From Pseudomonadota bacterium (GTDB taxonomy: Bacteria > Pseudomonadota > Gammaproteobacteria > GRL18): DNA of 32,639 nt. A program made the position numbers and the translations under genes. The stretch lies in contig JADFVK010000174.1 of the NCBI GenBank assembly GCA_015222495.1, forward strand, positions 1-32,639, written 5' to 3'. The notes below the pieces were generated by a model that was given only the letters and a program-made list of their open reading frames with translations, made no database searches and was not told where the DNA came from. Shown piece by piece: positions 20,289-30,079 of this stretch; position 1 is the first letter of the stretch; the number at the start of each line of letters is the position of its first letter.

Positions 20289-23200
20289 AAATCCTATCGG
20301 TTTTTGCCCATCATAAGGTTGCTTCCAACCTTTTAATGCTCATTATGATCCTCTCTGGTGTGCTTGCTTTGGCAAAGCTGAATATTCAGTTTTTCCCTAG
20401 TTTTGAGTTAGATAGAGTGAGTGTCCGGGTTATCTGGAGCGGTGCCAGTGCTGAAGATATTGAAGAGGGGATTACTATTCCTTTGGAGCAATCTTTAAAA
20501 TCTGTAGATAATGTGAAAAATATGACCTCTACATCGGCACAGGATGTCTCTTCAATTCAGCTTGAGTTTTATGAAGGGGTGGATATGATTTTAGCCCTGG
20601 ATAAAGTAAAACAAAAAGTATCAGAGTTTCGTAACCTGCCAAAAGATGCAGAGCAACCACAAATTGAAACTTTGACTCGTTATGAGGGTGTGGTCAAACT
20701 GATATTGTCCGGTCCTAAAGACTTCCACGAACTAAGATTACTGGCCAATCAATTTGAACGTGAATTGACTCGTAAAGGTATTGATAAGGTTGAAATCAAT
20801 GGTCTGCCTGATGAGCAGGTAATTATTGAAATATCTGTGGAAAGTTTACAATATCTTGACATGACATTGGATGAAATCAGTGCAAGAATTGCTCAGTTTA
20901 GTCGTGATATGCCTGCCGGAACGATTGGCGGACAACAAAATACTAAAGAATTGCGCAGTTTAGAACAAGCTCGCAGCGAGTTAGAATTTGCGCAAATTCC
21001 TATTATTAGCAATAGCACAGATTATATGCGTCTTGGTGATGTAGCTTCCATTAAACGCCAGGCTGATCCCGATGGTGTATTACGTCTTAAGGATCAACAA
21101 ACTGTTGTTGAATTGGCCTTGCAGCGAACAGAAGGGGGCAATGCATTAGAGGCGGCAGAAATTTTTCGCAAATGGGTAGATGAAAAACAGGCAACTTTAC
21201 CAGCCAATATAAAAATAGAAGTGTTTGATGAAAGCTGGCAAATGATTCGTGACAGAATATATCTATTGCTGAAAAATGGTGGTGGCGGACTGGTTCTGGT
21301 GGTATTAATTTTATATCTATTTCTAAATGCACGGGTGGCTTTTTGGGTAGCTGTGGGCATTCCAGTCTCATTTATGGCTACTTTGGCGATACTATATGCC
21401 GTAGGTGGAACCATTAATATGATCAGCTTATTTGGTCTTATTATGGCCCTGGGTATTATTGTTGATGATGCCATCGTGGTAGGTGAGGATGCGCTGACAC
21501 ATTATCAGGAGGGTGAAGCACCCTTAATGGCGGCAGAGGGAGGTGCCAAGAGAATGTTTCTCCCAGTCCTGGCTTCTTCAATGACGACTATTGCGGCTTT
21601 TTTACCCTTAATGATGATAGGCGGTATTATGGGAAATATCTTATTTGATATTCCTCTAATTGTGATTTGTGTCATTTTAGCCTCTTTAGTAGAAAGCTTC
21701 TTTGTCTTACCGGGACATTTACGCCATTCCTTTTCTCATGCAAAAAGTGAAAAAAATAAGGATGAATACGCAGGTCAACTTAAAAAACCTGGTTTGCGGG
21801 AAAAACTGGACTTAATATTTGATAATTTTCGTCAGAACAAATTTAGACGAGTCATTAGCTGGGCATTAATGCATCGTAGTATTGTGGTGTCTCTGGTTCT
21901 GTCCAGTCTGATTATTACTATTGGTTTGCTGGCTGGCGGGCGTATTAATTTTTCCTTTTTTCCATCTCCGGAAGCACAAATTGTCTATGCCAATGTCAGC
22001 TTTGTCTCTGGTACTTCACGCGAAAAAACTCAGGCCTATCTGCTGCACATAGAAGAAAAACTCAATGAGACTAATAAGGAATTGGGTGGTGATTTAATTG
22101 AAATGGCTGTGACGATTAGCGGCAGTTCATTCAGCGGCGGTAGTGCACGTAAAAAAGGTGATCAATTAGGTGCTGTATTCCTACAATTAGCTCCTCCTGA
22201 TCAGCGCAGTGTTAGAAATCCGGTATTTATTCAGCATTGGAAAGATAAATTAGAATACCCGGCAGGCATAGAAAATGTCACCATAGTGTCACGCAAGACA
22301 GGACCTCAGGGAAGTGACCTGGCCATACGTTTAAGCGGCTCTGATAATGAACAGTTAAAAAAGGCGGCAGTGGATCTCTCACAGGCATTAAAGGGGGTTG
22401 ATGGGGTCTATGGTGTGGATGATGATATGCCCTATGGTAAGGAGCAGTTAATCTATGAACTCAAACCTGCAGGGGAAATTCTGGGTTTAACTGTAGCAGA
22501 TATTGGTCAACAATTGAGAACCGCTTATGATGGTCAATTGGTGCAGATTTTTCAGGATGGTGCTGATGAAGTGGAGGTCAGAGTTCAACTGGCTGAATAT
22601 GAACGTGAACAATTGAATACTCTGGAGCGCATTAATATCAGAACTCCTGATGGGCAATTTGTGCCCTTAAGCAGTGTTGCACAATGGACGGTAAAACAGG
22701 GTTTTGAAGTATTACGTCATGCTGATGGTCTATTAGCTCTGGAGGTGACAGCTGAAGTGAACTCTGAAGTGAATAATGTAAATAAAATTATAGCCTCTTT
22801 GGAAGAAAAAGTGCTTCCAGAGATAAAGCAAAAATACTGGATTGATTATAGTTTTGAAGGTCGGGCAGCTGATCAAAAAGAAACTATGGCTGATATGAAG
22901 TGGGGTGGTTTATTAGGACTGAGTTTAATTTATATCGTGCTGGCCTGGGTGTTTTCATCCTATGGCTGGCCTTTAGTGGTGATGGCAATAATTCCCTTTG
23001 GTCTGGTAGGTGCACTATGGGGGCATTGGATTCAGGGCATTGATTTAACCCTGCTTTCTATCTTCGGCTTCTTTGGACTTTCCGGTATTGTAGTGAATGA
23101 TTCAATTATTTTAGTAACTTTTTATAAACATCTGCGTGATAAAGGAATGCTCGTTAATGATGCGCTTGTAGAAGCTTCTGTACAGCGTTTAAGAGCAGTT

Positions 23201-23404
23201 TTGCTGACATCTTTAACCACTATTGCCGGCTTAACTCCACTATTATTTGAAACTTCCCTGCAAGCTCAGTTTCTTATTCCCATGGCAGTTTCTATTGCTT
23301 TCGGACTGGCCTTTGCCACTGTATTGGTGCTTATTATTATTCCCGTGTTTTTATCCATTCATGAATCTATTCATTTCAAATTGAGGCATTTTATAGATGG
23401 CTGA
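20285..23404 (+). CDS. RND (AcrB/AcrD/AcrF-family) efflux transporter permease
   Basis: 1039 aa, AcrB-like: NIQFFPSFELDRVSVRVIWSGASAEDIEEGITIPLEQSL, GIIVDDAIVVGED, FFGLSGIVVNDSIILV. Confidence 0.95.
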   Translation: MKILSVFAHHKVASNLLMLIMILSGVLALAKLNIQFFPSFELDRVSVRVIWSGASAEDIEEGITIPLEQSLKSVDNVKNMTSTSAQDVSSIQLEFYEGVDMILALDKVKQKVSEFRNLPKDAEQPQIETLTRYEGVVKLILSGPKDFHELRLLANQFERELTRKGIDKVEINGLPDEQVIIEISVESLQYLDMTLDEISARIAQFSRDMPAGTIGGQQNTKELRSLEQARSELEFAQIPIISNSTDYMRLGDVASIKRQADPDGVLRLKDQQTVVELALQRTEGGNALEAAEIFRKWVDEKQATLPANIKIEVFDESWQMIRDRIYLLLKNGGGGLVLVVLILYLFLNARVAFWVAVGIPVSFMATLAILYAVGGTINMISLFGLIMALGIIVDDAIVVGEDALTHYQEGEAPLMAAEGGAKRMFLPVLASSMTTIAAFLPLMMIGGIMGNILFDIPLIVICVILASLVESFFVLPGHLRHSFSHAKSEKNKDEYAGQLKKPGLREKLDLIFDNFRQNKFRRVISWALMHRSIVVSLVLSSLIITIGLLAGGRINFSFFPSPEAQIVYANVSFVSGTSREKTQAYLLHIEEKLNETNKELGGDLIEMAVTISGSSFSGGSARKKGDQLGAVFLQLAPPDQRSVRNPVFIQHWKDKLEYPAGIENVTIVSRKTGPQGSDLAIRLSGSDNEQLKKAAVDLSQALKGVDGVYGVDDDMPYGKEQLIYELKPAGEILGLTVADIGQQLRTAYDGQLVQIFQDGADEVEVRVQLAEYEREQLNTLERINIRTPDGQFVPLSSVAQWTVKQGFEVLRHADGLLALEVTAEVNSEVNNVNKIIASLEEKVLPEIKQKYWIDYSFEGRAADQKETMADMKWGGLLGLSLIYIVLAWVFSSYGWPLVVMAIIPFGLVGALWGHWIQGIDLTLLSIFGFFGLSGIVVNDSIILVTFYKHLRDKGMLVNDALVEASVQRLRAVLLTSLTTIAGLTPLLFETSLQAQFLIPMAVSIAFGLAFATVLVLIIIPVFLSIHESIHFKLRHFIDG

Positions 23405-23810
23405 GCAAACATTTAAACTGGATTCCCGTTTAGCTAATGATTGTATTATGGTATCGGAATCTGAACAGTTTTGCCTATTATTAATGGATAATAGTCTGGT
23501 CAGCTGGTTTATTCTGGTACCTAAAATAGATAAAACTGAGCTTTATCTATTAGATGAGGCGTTGCAATCACAAATTTTTGAAAAAATTAATCTTTTATCA
23601 AGAATTCTAATCAATGATTTTAAAGCTGATAAGCTCAATGTTGCCAGTATTGGTAATATAGTAGAACAGCTGCATATTCACGTGGTTGGACGTTATCAAT
23701 CTGACCCTTATTGGCCTGGAGTAGTGTGGGGCGAATCGAAAAAAAAAGCTTATACGGCAAAAGAAGTAAAAAAAATCAAAATTCAATTGGAATCTATATT
23801 AGAATTATGA
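23397..23810 (+). CDS. HIT domain-containing protein
   Basis: IVEQLHIHVVGRYQSDPYWPGVVWG: HIT-type HxHxxxR motif; 8-bp overlap with the upstream RND gene. Confidence 0.88.
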   Translation: MAEQTFKLDSRLANDCIMVSESEQFCLLLMDNSLVSWFILVPKIDKTELYLLDEALQSQIFEKINLLSRILINDFKADKLNVASIGNIVEQLHIHVVGRYQSDPYWPGVVWGESKKKAYTAKEVKKIKIQLESILEL

Positions 23811-23970
23811 TATATTAGCAAATACTGTAATAGATATTTCGATTATAAAAATTTATAATCAGTGAAAAATTATCTTAATTAGTGTTATAGTAATATTTGA
23901 CACACATTAATTAAAATAACAAAAAAACACATATATAATACTAATATAATAAAATCAAATTGGAGAGAAA

Positions 23971-24384
23971 ATGAAAAAGTTAATCGCTGCATCAGTTTTT
24001 AGTGCTCTTATTCTTGGAGCTGGCAATGCTTCTGCATTTTGGGGTGGTGGTAATGATTGGGAATGTCGTGGTCCTTATGGCGATATCCCTGATTGTAATC
24101 CTTATGATGAGTGGGATCCAAGATACTGGATGGAAGAAATGGAAAGTGTTTGGGATGATGATGATAATTATTACCCAGGTGGTTATGGTGGTCAAGGTTA
24201 TGGTAATCCTTATGGAAACCAAGGCTATGGTAACCCATACGGTGGTGGTTATGGTAATCCTTATGGCGGCGGTTATGGTAACCCATATGGCGGTGGCTAT
24301 GGTAATCCTTATGGCGGTGGTTATGGTAACCCATACCAGCAAGCACCTGTTGCTCCAGCAGCACCAGCGGCTCCAGCACAGTAA
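23971..24384 (+). CDS. Probable sulfur globule protein-like Gly/Tyr-rich secreted repeat protein
   Basis: Signal peptide; WGGGNDWECRGPYG...DEWDPRYW...DDDDNYY then GGGYGNPY octapeptide repeats and Ala/Pro tail; composition resembles sulfur globule proteins. Confidence 0.65.
   Translation: MKKLIAASVFSALILGAGNASAFWGGGNDWECRGPYGDIPDCNPYDEWDPRYWMEEMESVWDDDDNYYPGGYGGQGYGNPYGNQGYGNPYGGGYGNPYGGGYGNPYGGGYGNPYGGGYGNPYQQAPVAPAAPAAPAQ
24187..24336 (+). repeat. In-frame tandem repeat (six ~24/27-nt units in three dimers)
   Basis: Units encode G(G/N)(G/Q)GYGNPY; units alternate strictly AAT-CCT-TAT and AAC-CCA-TAY. Confidence 0.9.
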
Positions 24385-24407
24385 GTTTTATTGCTGAATT
24401 GAGCTGT

Positions 24408-24456
24408 CAAAGCCATACGTTGACCCGTTATCGGGTTCAACGTATGGCTTTTTTTA
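24408..24456 (+). terminator. Rho-independent terminator
   Basis: AAAGCCATACGTTGACCCG-TTAT-CGGGTTCAACGTATGGCTTT followed by T-run. Confidence 0.93.
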
Positions 24457-24479
24457 TTGTAATAAAAAATAGGTAAATT

Positions 24480-25034
24480 ATGTCAGAACATAATAATAAA
24501 AATTCTGATTTGGTACAAAATTATCGTCAAACTATTGGTCTTTTTGCAACCGGAGTGACGGTATTAATTATTGAACATGAAGGTGAAGTTCGTTGTATGA
24601 CGGCGAATGCAGTTAGTTCCTTATCTTTAGATCCCATACAATTATTAGTTTGTCCTTCTAAAACAGCGGCTTTTTCAGAGTTTTTACAGGAAGGGGCGCA
24701 CTTTAGTGTCAATATTCTTGGTATACATCAGGAAGAACTTTCTAATTTTTATGCCGGTGCGAAAACAAGTATTGGTGATGAGCAGAGTCATTATGCAGCA
24801 CTTTTTTCTAATTCATTTACAGCCCCGCGTTTGAATGATTGTATTGCTTCATTTGCTTGTCAGATTAAAAAGCAATATGATGGAGGCGATCATTGGATTG
24901 TCGTAGGAGAAGTGATGGAACTGTATAAGAATGACAAGACTCCAGAGCCCTTATTATTTTTTGGTGGTAAGTATCACTATCCACAGACTGCTGAGGCTGA
25001 GTTAATCAAGCCTGCTGCTGATCCTTATAAATAA
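24480..25034 (+). CDS. Flavin reductase-like domain protein
   Basis: YRQTIGLFATGVTVLIIEHEGEVRCMTANAVSSLSLDPIQLLVCPSKTAAFSEFLQEGAHFSVNIL is characteristic. Confidence 0.9.
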   Translation: MSEHNNKNSDLVQNYRQTIGLFATGVTVLIIEHEGEVRCMTANAVSSLSLDPIQLLVCPSKTAAFSEFLQEGAHFSVNILGIHQEELSNFYAGAKTSIGDEQSHYAALFSNSFTAPRLNDCIASFACQIKKQYDGGDHWIVVGEVMELYKNDKTPEPLLFFGGKYHYPQTAEAELIKPAADPYK

Positions 25035-25042
25035 TCAATTGA

Positions 25043-27202
25043 ATGTCCGTTCAGACTAAAAAAGACAATAAATCTTCCCCACGCTCTAAAAAGGCTAGCA
25101 GACCCACTCACCTAAAAAATATATTCAGTTACGATCAATACTGGGCTGAGTGTTATGGTATTTCAAAATATCTCCCTCATTCTTATGCAGAAATGCTGGC
25201 CCTGGGCTGGGATTCCTGTGATGTAATTCTGGTGACAGGAGATGCCTATGTTGATCATCCCAGTTTTGGTATGGCTCTGATTGGACGATTATTGGAATCA
25301 CAGGGCTTTAGAGTAGGAATTATTGATCAGCCTGACTGGCAAAGTAGCGAAGCATTTAAAATATTAGGCAAGCCAAATCTATTCTTTGGTGTGACAGCCG
25401 GTAATATGGATTCGATGATCAATCGTTATACGGCTGATCGTAAATTACGTCATGATGATGCTTATACACCTGATGATATTGGCGGAAAACGCCCGGACAG
25501 AGCCGTTACAGTTTATACTCAACGTTGTAAGGAAGCCTGGTCAGATGTGCCGGTTATTGTGGGTGGCATTGAGGCTAGTCTGAGGCGTATTGCTCATTAT
25601 GACTATTGGTCTGATAAGGTAAAACGCTCAGTTTTATTTGATTCTAAGGCAGATTTATTAGTTTTTGGTAATGGTGAACGACAGATTGCTGAAATTGCAC
25701 ATCGTTTGTCTCGTGGCGAAGCCATTGATAAGTTAGATAATATCCGTGGTACTGCCTATATAGTGAAACACCAGCAAAAGGGCTGGATGGAAATTGATTC
25801 CACAAGAATTGATCGGCCGGGGAAAGTGGATGCGGTAGTGAGTCCTTATCAAATGATTGATCAGGAAAGCTGTAGTGATTCTCAGGCTGAAAAACCTTTA
25901 TCTAACTCTGTAAAAGAAGTCGCTATTCCACTGAAACAAATTGTTAAATCTCTTGAACGTGACCATTGTGTGATTCGCCTGCCATCCTATGAAAAAGTTA
26001 AAAACGATCAGGTTCTCTATGCCCATGCTTCTCGGGTACTGCATATGGAGACTAACCCCGGCAATGCCCGTGCTTTAGTACAAAAACATGGTGACAATGA
26101 TATCTGGCTCAATCCACCACCATTTCCTTTGACCACAGAAGAACTGGATCAATTATTTGAACTGCCTTATACACGCTTGCCGCATAGTGATTATCAAGCG
26201 GCAAAAATGCCTGCGTATGAGATGATTCGTTTTTCTATTAATATTATGCGTGGCTGTTTTGGCGGCTGTACTTTTTGTTCCATTACCGAGCATGAAGGCA
26301 GGGTTATTCAAAATCGTTCAGAAGATTCTATTATTAGGGAAATCGAAGAAATTCGCGATAATATCCCTGAATTTAAAGGCTATATTTCTGATCTGGGTGG
26401 GCCGACTGCCAATATGTGGCGCCTGGCCTGTGATGATAAAGAAATTGAAACTGTTTGTCGGCGTTTGTCCTGTGTGTACCCATCAATTTGCTCACATATG
26501 AATACCGATCATGATCCTCTAATTCATCTTTACCAAAGAGCCAGAGAATTACCCGGCATTAAAAAGGTTTTTGTCGCTTCAGGCTTACGCTATGACTTGG
26601 CTATACGTTCTCCTGAATATGTTAAAGAACTGGTGACTCATCATGTGGGTGGTTATTTAAAAATAGCACCGGAACATACAGAAGAGGGCACTTTGAGCAA
26701 AATGATGAAGCCTGAAATAGATTCATATTATGAATTTAAAAGGATGTTCGAAAAGTTTTCCAAAGAAGCCGGTAAAGAGCAATATCTTATTCCCTATTTT
26801 ATTGCCGCTCATCCCGGAACAAGCATAGATGAAATGATCAATTTGGCTCTATGGTTAAAAGAAAACAATTTTCGTCTGGATCAGGTACAAAATTTCTATC
26901 CTTCTCCCATGGCAACTGCAACAGCCATGTATTATAGCGAACGTAATCCTTTAAAAAAATTGAGCTATAAGTCTGAAAAAGTTTTTACAGCAAAGGGTGA
27001 AAAAGTTAGACGCTTACATAAGGCATTATTGCGTTATCATGATCCTAAAAACTGGCCAATGATTAGAGATGCACTTAAAGAACACGGTCGTATGGATTTG
27101 ATTGGTGAAGCAGAAAAATGCTTAGTCCCCTCAAATCAATCATTTGATAAGAGAGGAATACGCAAGCCAGTAGTAAAAAAACATTCAATCAAAAGAAAAT
27201 AA
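25043..27202 (+). CDS. ygiQ: YgiQ family radical SAM protein
   Basis: [60 protein letters not shown] radical SAM cysteine motif. Confidence 0.95.
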   Translation: MSVQTKKDNKSSPRSKKASRPTHLKNIFSYDQYWAECYGISKYLPHSYAEMLALGWDSCDVILVTGDAYVDHPSFGMALIGRLLESQGFRVGIIDQPDWQSSEAFKILGKPNLFFGVTAGNMDSMINRYTADRKLRHDDAYTPDDIGGKRPDRAVTVYTQRCKEAWSDVPVIVGGIEASLRRIAHYDYWSDKVKRSVLFDSKADLLVFGNGERQIAEIAHRLSRGEAIDKLDNIRGTAYIVKHQQKGWMEIDSTRIDRPGKVDAVVSPYQMIDQESCSDSQAEKPLSNSVKEVAIPLKQIVKSLERDHCVIRLPSYEKVKNDQVLYAHASRVLHMETNPGNARALVQKHGDNDIWLNPPPFPLTTEELDQLFELPYTRLPHSDYQAAKMPAYEMIRFSINIMRGCFGGCTFCSITEHEGRVIQNRSEDSIIREIEEIRDNIPEFKGYISDLGGPTANMWRLACDDKEIETVCRRLSCVYPSICSHMNTDHDPLIHLYQRARELPGIKKVFVASGLRYDLAIRSPEYVKELVTHHVGGYLKIAPEHTEEGTLSKMMKPEIDSYYEFKRMFEKFSKEAGKEQYLIPYFIAAHPGTSIDEMINLALWLKENNFRLDQVQNFYPSPMATATAMYYSERNPLKKLSYKSEKVFTAKGEKVRRLHKALLRYHDPKNWPMIRDALKEHGRMDLIGEAEKCLVPSNQSFDKRGIRKPVVKKHSIKRK

Positions 27203-28006
27203 TTAGTTTTGCCTTCCCATTTGATGCTGTTTTTGTTGTGCTGAAAATTCTTCGGGTGAAATTTTGCCATCAGCATTGCTGTCAATATCCTTGAATTGAG
27301 TGATATTTGGTGTATTTCGCATTTGATAGCCCTGTTGTATTCTATTACTGATACGCATGCTGCGAGCTTCTATCAGTTCTTGCTCACTAATATAGCCATC
27401 ATTATCAGTATCAAAATCTGTAAATTTCGGCTTATTACGGCCACGATTCATTTCTTGCCCTTGCCCTTGCATTTTCCTCATCCCCATTCCCATGCTCTGA
27501 CTTCGCATCATATTTTGTCGATTTTGCATGTGAGACTGCATGCCTGAAGAAAATTCATCGGGAGTTAATAAGCCATCCTGATTTTTATCAAAATTTTCAA
27601 ATACTGGCATACTATGCCCTTTAGCATTTCCTCTGCCTTGTCTCATTGACATGCGTTGGCTTTGTCTTTTTTGTCTCTGTAATTGCTGTCCATGAATCAG
27701 TTCATCTGGGCTTAACTGGCCATTTTTATCACTATCAAACTGAGCAAATTTTGGTTCTGATGACATATTTTTCATGGGGCGCCCCTGTTCAGCTCTACTT
27801 TGCATGCGTAAGCCACGAATCGTATTAAATTCATCCTCACTGATGGATCCATTAGAATTTATATCATAAACATAAAAAGGTATTGGTCCTCTTGTGGGTA
27901 ATGAGTTAGCCTGCAGACTTTGTACGCCAAACAGTGAGGTGATAATACAACTTGATAGAATAATAAATGGCTTGCTTTTGAATAATTTATTAGATAATTG
28001 TTTCAT
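27203..28006 (-). CDS. EF-hand Ca2+-binding secreted protein
   Basis: Signal peptide and five EF-hand loops: DINSNGSISEDEF, DSDKNGQLSPDEL, DKNQDGLLTPDEF, DTDNDGYISEQEL, DSNADGKISPEEF. Confidence 0.88.
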   Translation of the reverse strand: MKQLSNKLFKSKPFIILSSCIITSLFGVQSLQANSLPTRGPIPFYVYDINSNGSISEDEFNTIRGLRMQSRAEQGRPMKNMSSEPKFAQFDSDKNGQLSPDELIHGQQLQRQKRQSQRMSMRQGRGNAKGHSMPVFENFDKNQDGLLTPDEFSSGMQSHMQNRQNMMRSQSMGMGMRKMQGQGQEMNRGRNKPKFTDFDTDNDGYISEQELIEARSMRISNRIQQGYQMRNTPNITQFKDIDSNADGKISPEEFSAQQKQHQMGRQN

Positions 28007-28045
28007 AATATTCCCCTAAGTTTAGTTAAACCTAAATAAATTAGT

Positions 28046-28342
28046 TTACTCATCCTGAGGTTTTTCACTCATGATCTTTTTACCACTAATCATTGAGGAA
28101 ACCAATCTCTCATCATCTTTTACCTCAGCACGTACCACTGCAGCAATATGAACAATGATCAAAAACATTAGAAAATAGGCAGTATATAAATGAATTTTCC
28201 CGACTGGCTTTCTAATGGCATTCAGTGCTGTCATTTTTTCCTGATTGATACCTTCTTTTTGATAAGGTATTAAACTGCCAGGGTCAATACCATCTTCAGC
28301 AAGGTAGCTAGCAATAGCATTACCAAACAGGTCTGATAGTTT
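28046..28342 (-). pseudogene. 3' remnant of cytochrome b561-type (Ni/Fe-hydrogenase b-type) cytochrome gene
   Basis: Minus-strand reading KLSDLFGNAIASYLAEDGIDPGSLIPYQKEGINQEKMTALNAIRKPVGKIHLYTAYFLMFLIIVHIAAVVRAEV...MISGKK; in-frame TAG at 28343-28345 and no N-terminal TM helices. Confidence 0.75.
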
Positions 28343-28418
28343 CTATATGATAGTGACTATTATGCTCCATTAATATTAAATTTCTTGATGACGTTTTATA
28401 GAATTATAGCATCTTAAA

Positions 28419-28478
28419 ATGAATTGAAGCTGAAAAAGCTATTAATTCAATATCTTTATATTTTCAGGTTCAATTCAT
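28419..28478. repeat. Inverted repeat upstream of diheme cytochrome gene
   Basis: ATGAATTGAAGCTGAAAA (28419-28436) / TTTTCAGGTTCAATTCAT (28461-28478), one mismatch. Confidence 0.7.
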
Positions 28479-28521
28479 CTTCTACTAATATACTTCAGAA
28501 ATTATTATTAAGGAGATACTG

Positions 28522-29037
28522 ATGAAAAAATTATTAATGAGCGTCCAACTACGTTTTATTATTTTAATAAGTCTATTAAGTATGACTGTATATGCTGATG
28601 GTGATGAGTCGGTGATTTTTAAGAATTGGTTTGATAATAAAAGTTCTGGAGTCTCTACTGTACAGTTTCAGCAATATACGGATATTTGTGGTCGTTGTCA
28701 TTTTCCATATCAAGCAGGCTTACTTCCCGGTATTTCATGGGAAAAACTTATGATGAATTCAAATGATCATTTTGGCCAGCCTTTAAATCTCACTGAGGTG
28801 GAAATACGAACAATGATGCGCTACTTATTAGATAATTCAGCAGGTCATATTAATGATGAAATATCCAGTCAGATACTGAAAACTTTAGACTATAATCCTA
28901 TTCCTATAAGGATTACAAAAACACCATTTTTTATTAAAAAGCATAAAAATCTGGAAAATAATAAAAATATTGTACAATGTGATAATTGTCATAAAGATGC
29001 CAGGATTGGTAGCTATAAAAAAGATAAACTGAAGTAG
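28522..29037 (+). CDS. Dihaem cytochrome c (DHC-like)
   Basis: CGRCHFPYQAGLLPGISWEKLMMNSNDHFGQPLNL and CDNCHKDARIGSY: two CxxCH motifs in DHC-type context. Confidence 0.85.
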   Translation: MKKLLMSVQLRFIILISLLSMTVYADGDESVIFKNWFDNKSSGVSTVQFQQYTDICGRCHFPYQAGLLPGISWEKLMMNSNDHFGQPLNLTEVEIRTMMRYLLDNSAGHINDEISSQILKTLDYNPIPIRITKTPFFIKKHKNLENNKNIVQCDNCHKDARIGSYKKDKLK

Positions 29038-29047
29038 AGGTCTTAAT

Positions 29048-29407
29048 ATGATTGGAATTTTTATTGTGAGCAGACAAAAACTTATCCTAAAATATACTAT
29101 TGTTATTTTTATCCTATTATTATTGACACCCTGTATGGCTGATGACAGGGAAGAAGATCATCAAGAACATAATATAATAGAACTTAAAAATGCAGGAAAA
29201 ATAACTTCTCTGGAAGATATTCTGATGAATTTATCCAGTCATCATATTGAACGTATACTTGAAATTGAGTTGAAACATTTTCATAACAAGCATGATAAGC
29301 AGTTATTTGTTTATGAAATTGAATATATTAATGACGCAGGGATAGTTATGGAAATTGAAGTCAATGCCCTAACTGCTCAGGTTTTAAAATTAGAACGAGA
29401 GTATTAA
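29048..29407 (+). CDS. PepSY-domain membrane/secreted protein
   Basis: SLEDILMNLSSHHIERILEIELKHFHNKHDKQLFVYEIEYINDAGIVMEIEVNALTAQVLKLE matches the PepSY pattern. Confidence 0.75.
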   Translation: MIGIFIVSRQKLILKYTIVIFILLLLTPCMADDREEDHQEHNIIELKNAGKITSLEDILMNLSSHHIERILEIELKHFHNKHDKQLFVYEIEYINDAGIVMEIEVNALTAQVLKLEREY

Positions 29408-29410
29408 TAT

Positions 29411-30079
29411 ATGCGCTTATTACTGGTTGAGGATGATATTGAACTTTCACAAAGTTTACAAAAAAAATTAACTGGCAAAGGCTTTGCTGTTGATATTGCT
29501 GATAATGGTCTTGATGCAGAGTTTATGGGTGATGAAGAATCCTATGATATTGCTATTCTAGATTTAGGACTGCCACAGCGCTCGGGTATTGAGGTGTTAA
29601 CGAACTGGCGGAAAAAATCTAATAAAATTCCCGTAATTATCCTGACAGGGCGTGATACATGGCATGAGAGAATTGATGGTTTTAAAGCTGGAGCAGATGA
29701 TTATTTAGGCAAGCCCTTTCATATTGAAGAACTTATTATGAGAATTCAGGCCTTATTAAGGCGAACCCATGATATGACTGGACAGATATTACAATGTGAT
29801 AATTTTCAATTAGATGAAGAGTGCCAGCAACTGCTTATTGAAGGTCAGGAAGCCTTACAATTGACCGGAACAGAATTTAAATTATTACGTTATTTTATGT
29901 TGAATCCTTCCAAAGTGCTTTCTAAAACACGACTGGTGGAGCATGTTTATGATCAGGACTTTGATAGGGATAGTAATTTAATCGAAGTTTATATTAGACG
30001 CTTAAGAAATATACTTGGGAAGGAGCGTATAGTGACCCGAAGGGGACAGGGTTATATCTTTATGGATAGTATTGCATGA
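29411..30079 (+). CDS. OmpR/PhoP-family response regulator
   Basis: MRLLLVEDDIELSQSLQKKL...DIAILDLGLPQRSG...GADDYLGKPF plus winged-helix DNA-binding domain. Confidence 0.95.
   Translation: MRLLLVEDDIELSQSLQKKLTGKGFAVDIADNGLDAEFMGDEESYDIAILDLGLPQRSGIEVLTNWRKKSNKIPVIILTGRDTWHERIDGFKAGADDYLGKPFHIEELIMRIQALLRRTHDMTGQILQCDNFQLDEECQQLLIEGQEALQLTGTEFKLLRYFMLNPSKVLSKTRLVEHVYDQDFDRDSNLIEVYIRRLRNILGKERIVTRRGQGYIFMDSIA

Noticed and set aside
21087-21474. Two minus-strand ORFs inside the RND transporter gene
   Set aside because: Shadow ORFs on the reverse strand of a clear AcrB-family gene.
23811-23970. AT-rich leader with GATTATAAA/TTTATAATC palindrome before the sulfur-globule-like gene
   Set aside because: Short AT palindromes are expected by chance in such AT-rich DNA; no repeat-family motif.
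23992-24397. Long antisense and alternate-frame ORFs over the GYGNPY gene (23992-24342 -, 24002-24397 +, 24008-24379 -)
   Set aside because: Low-complexity shadow ORFs created by the tandem repeat; the +23971 frame has a signal peptide, ribosome-binding site and terminator.
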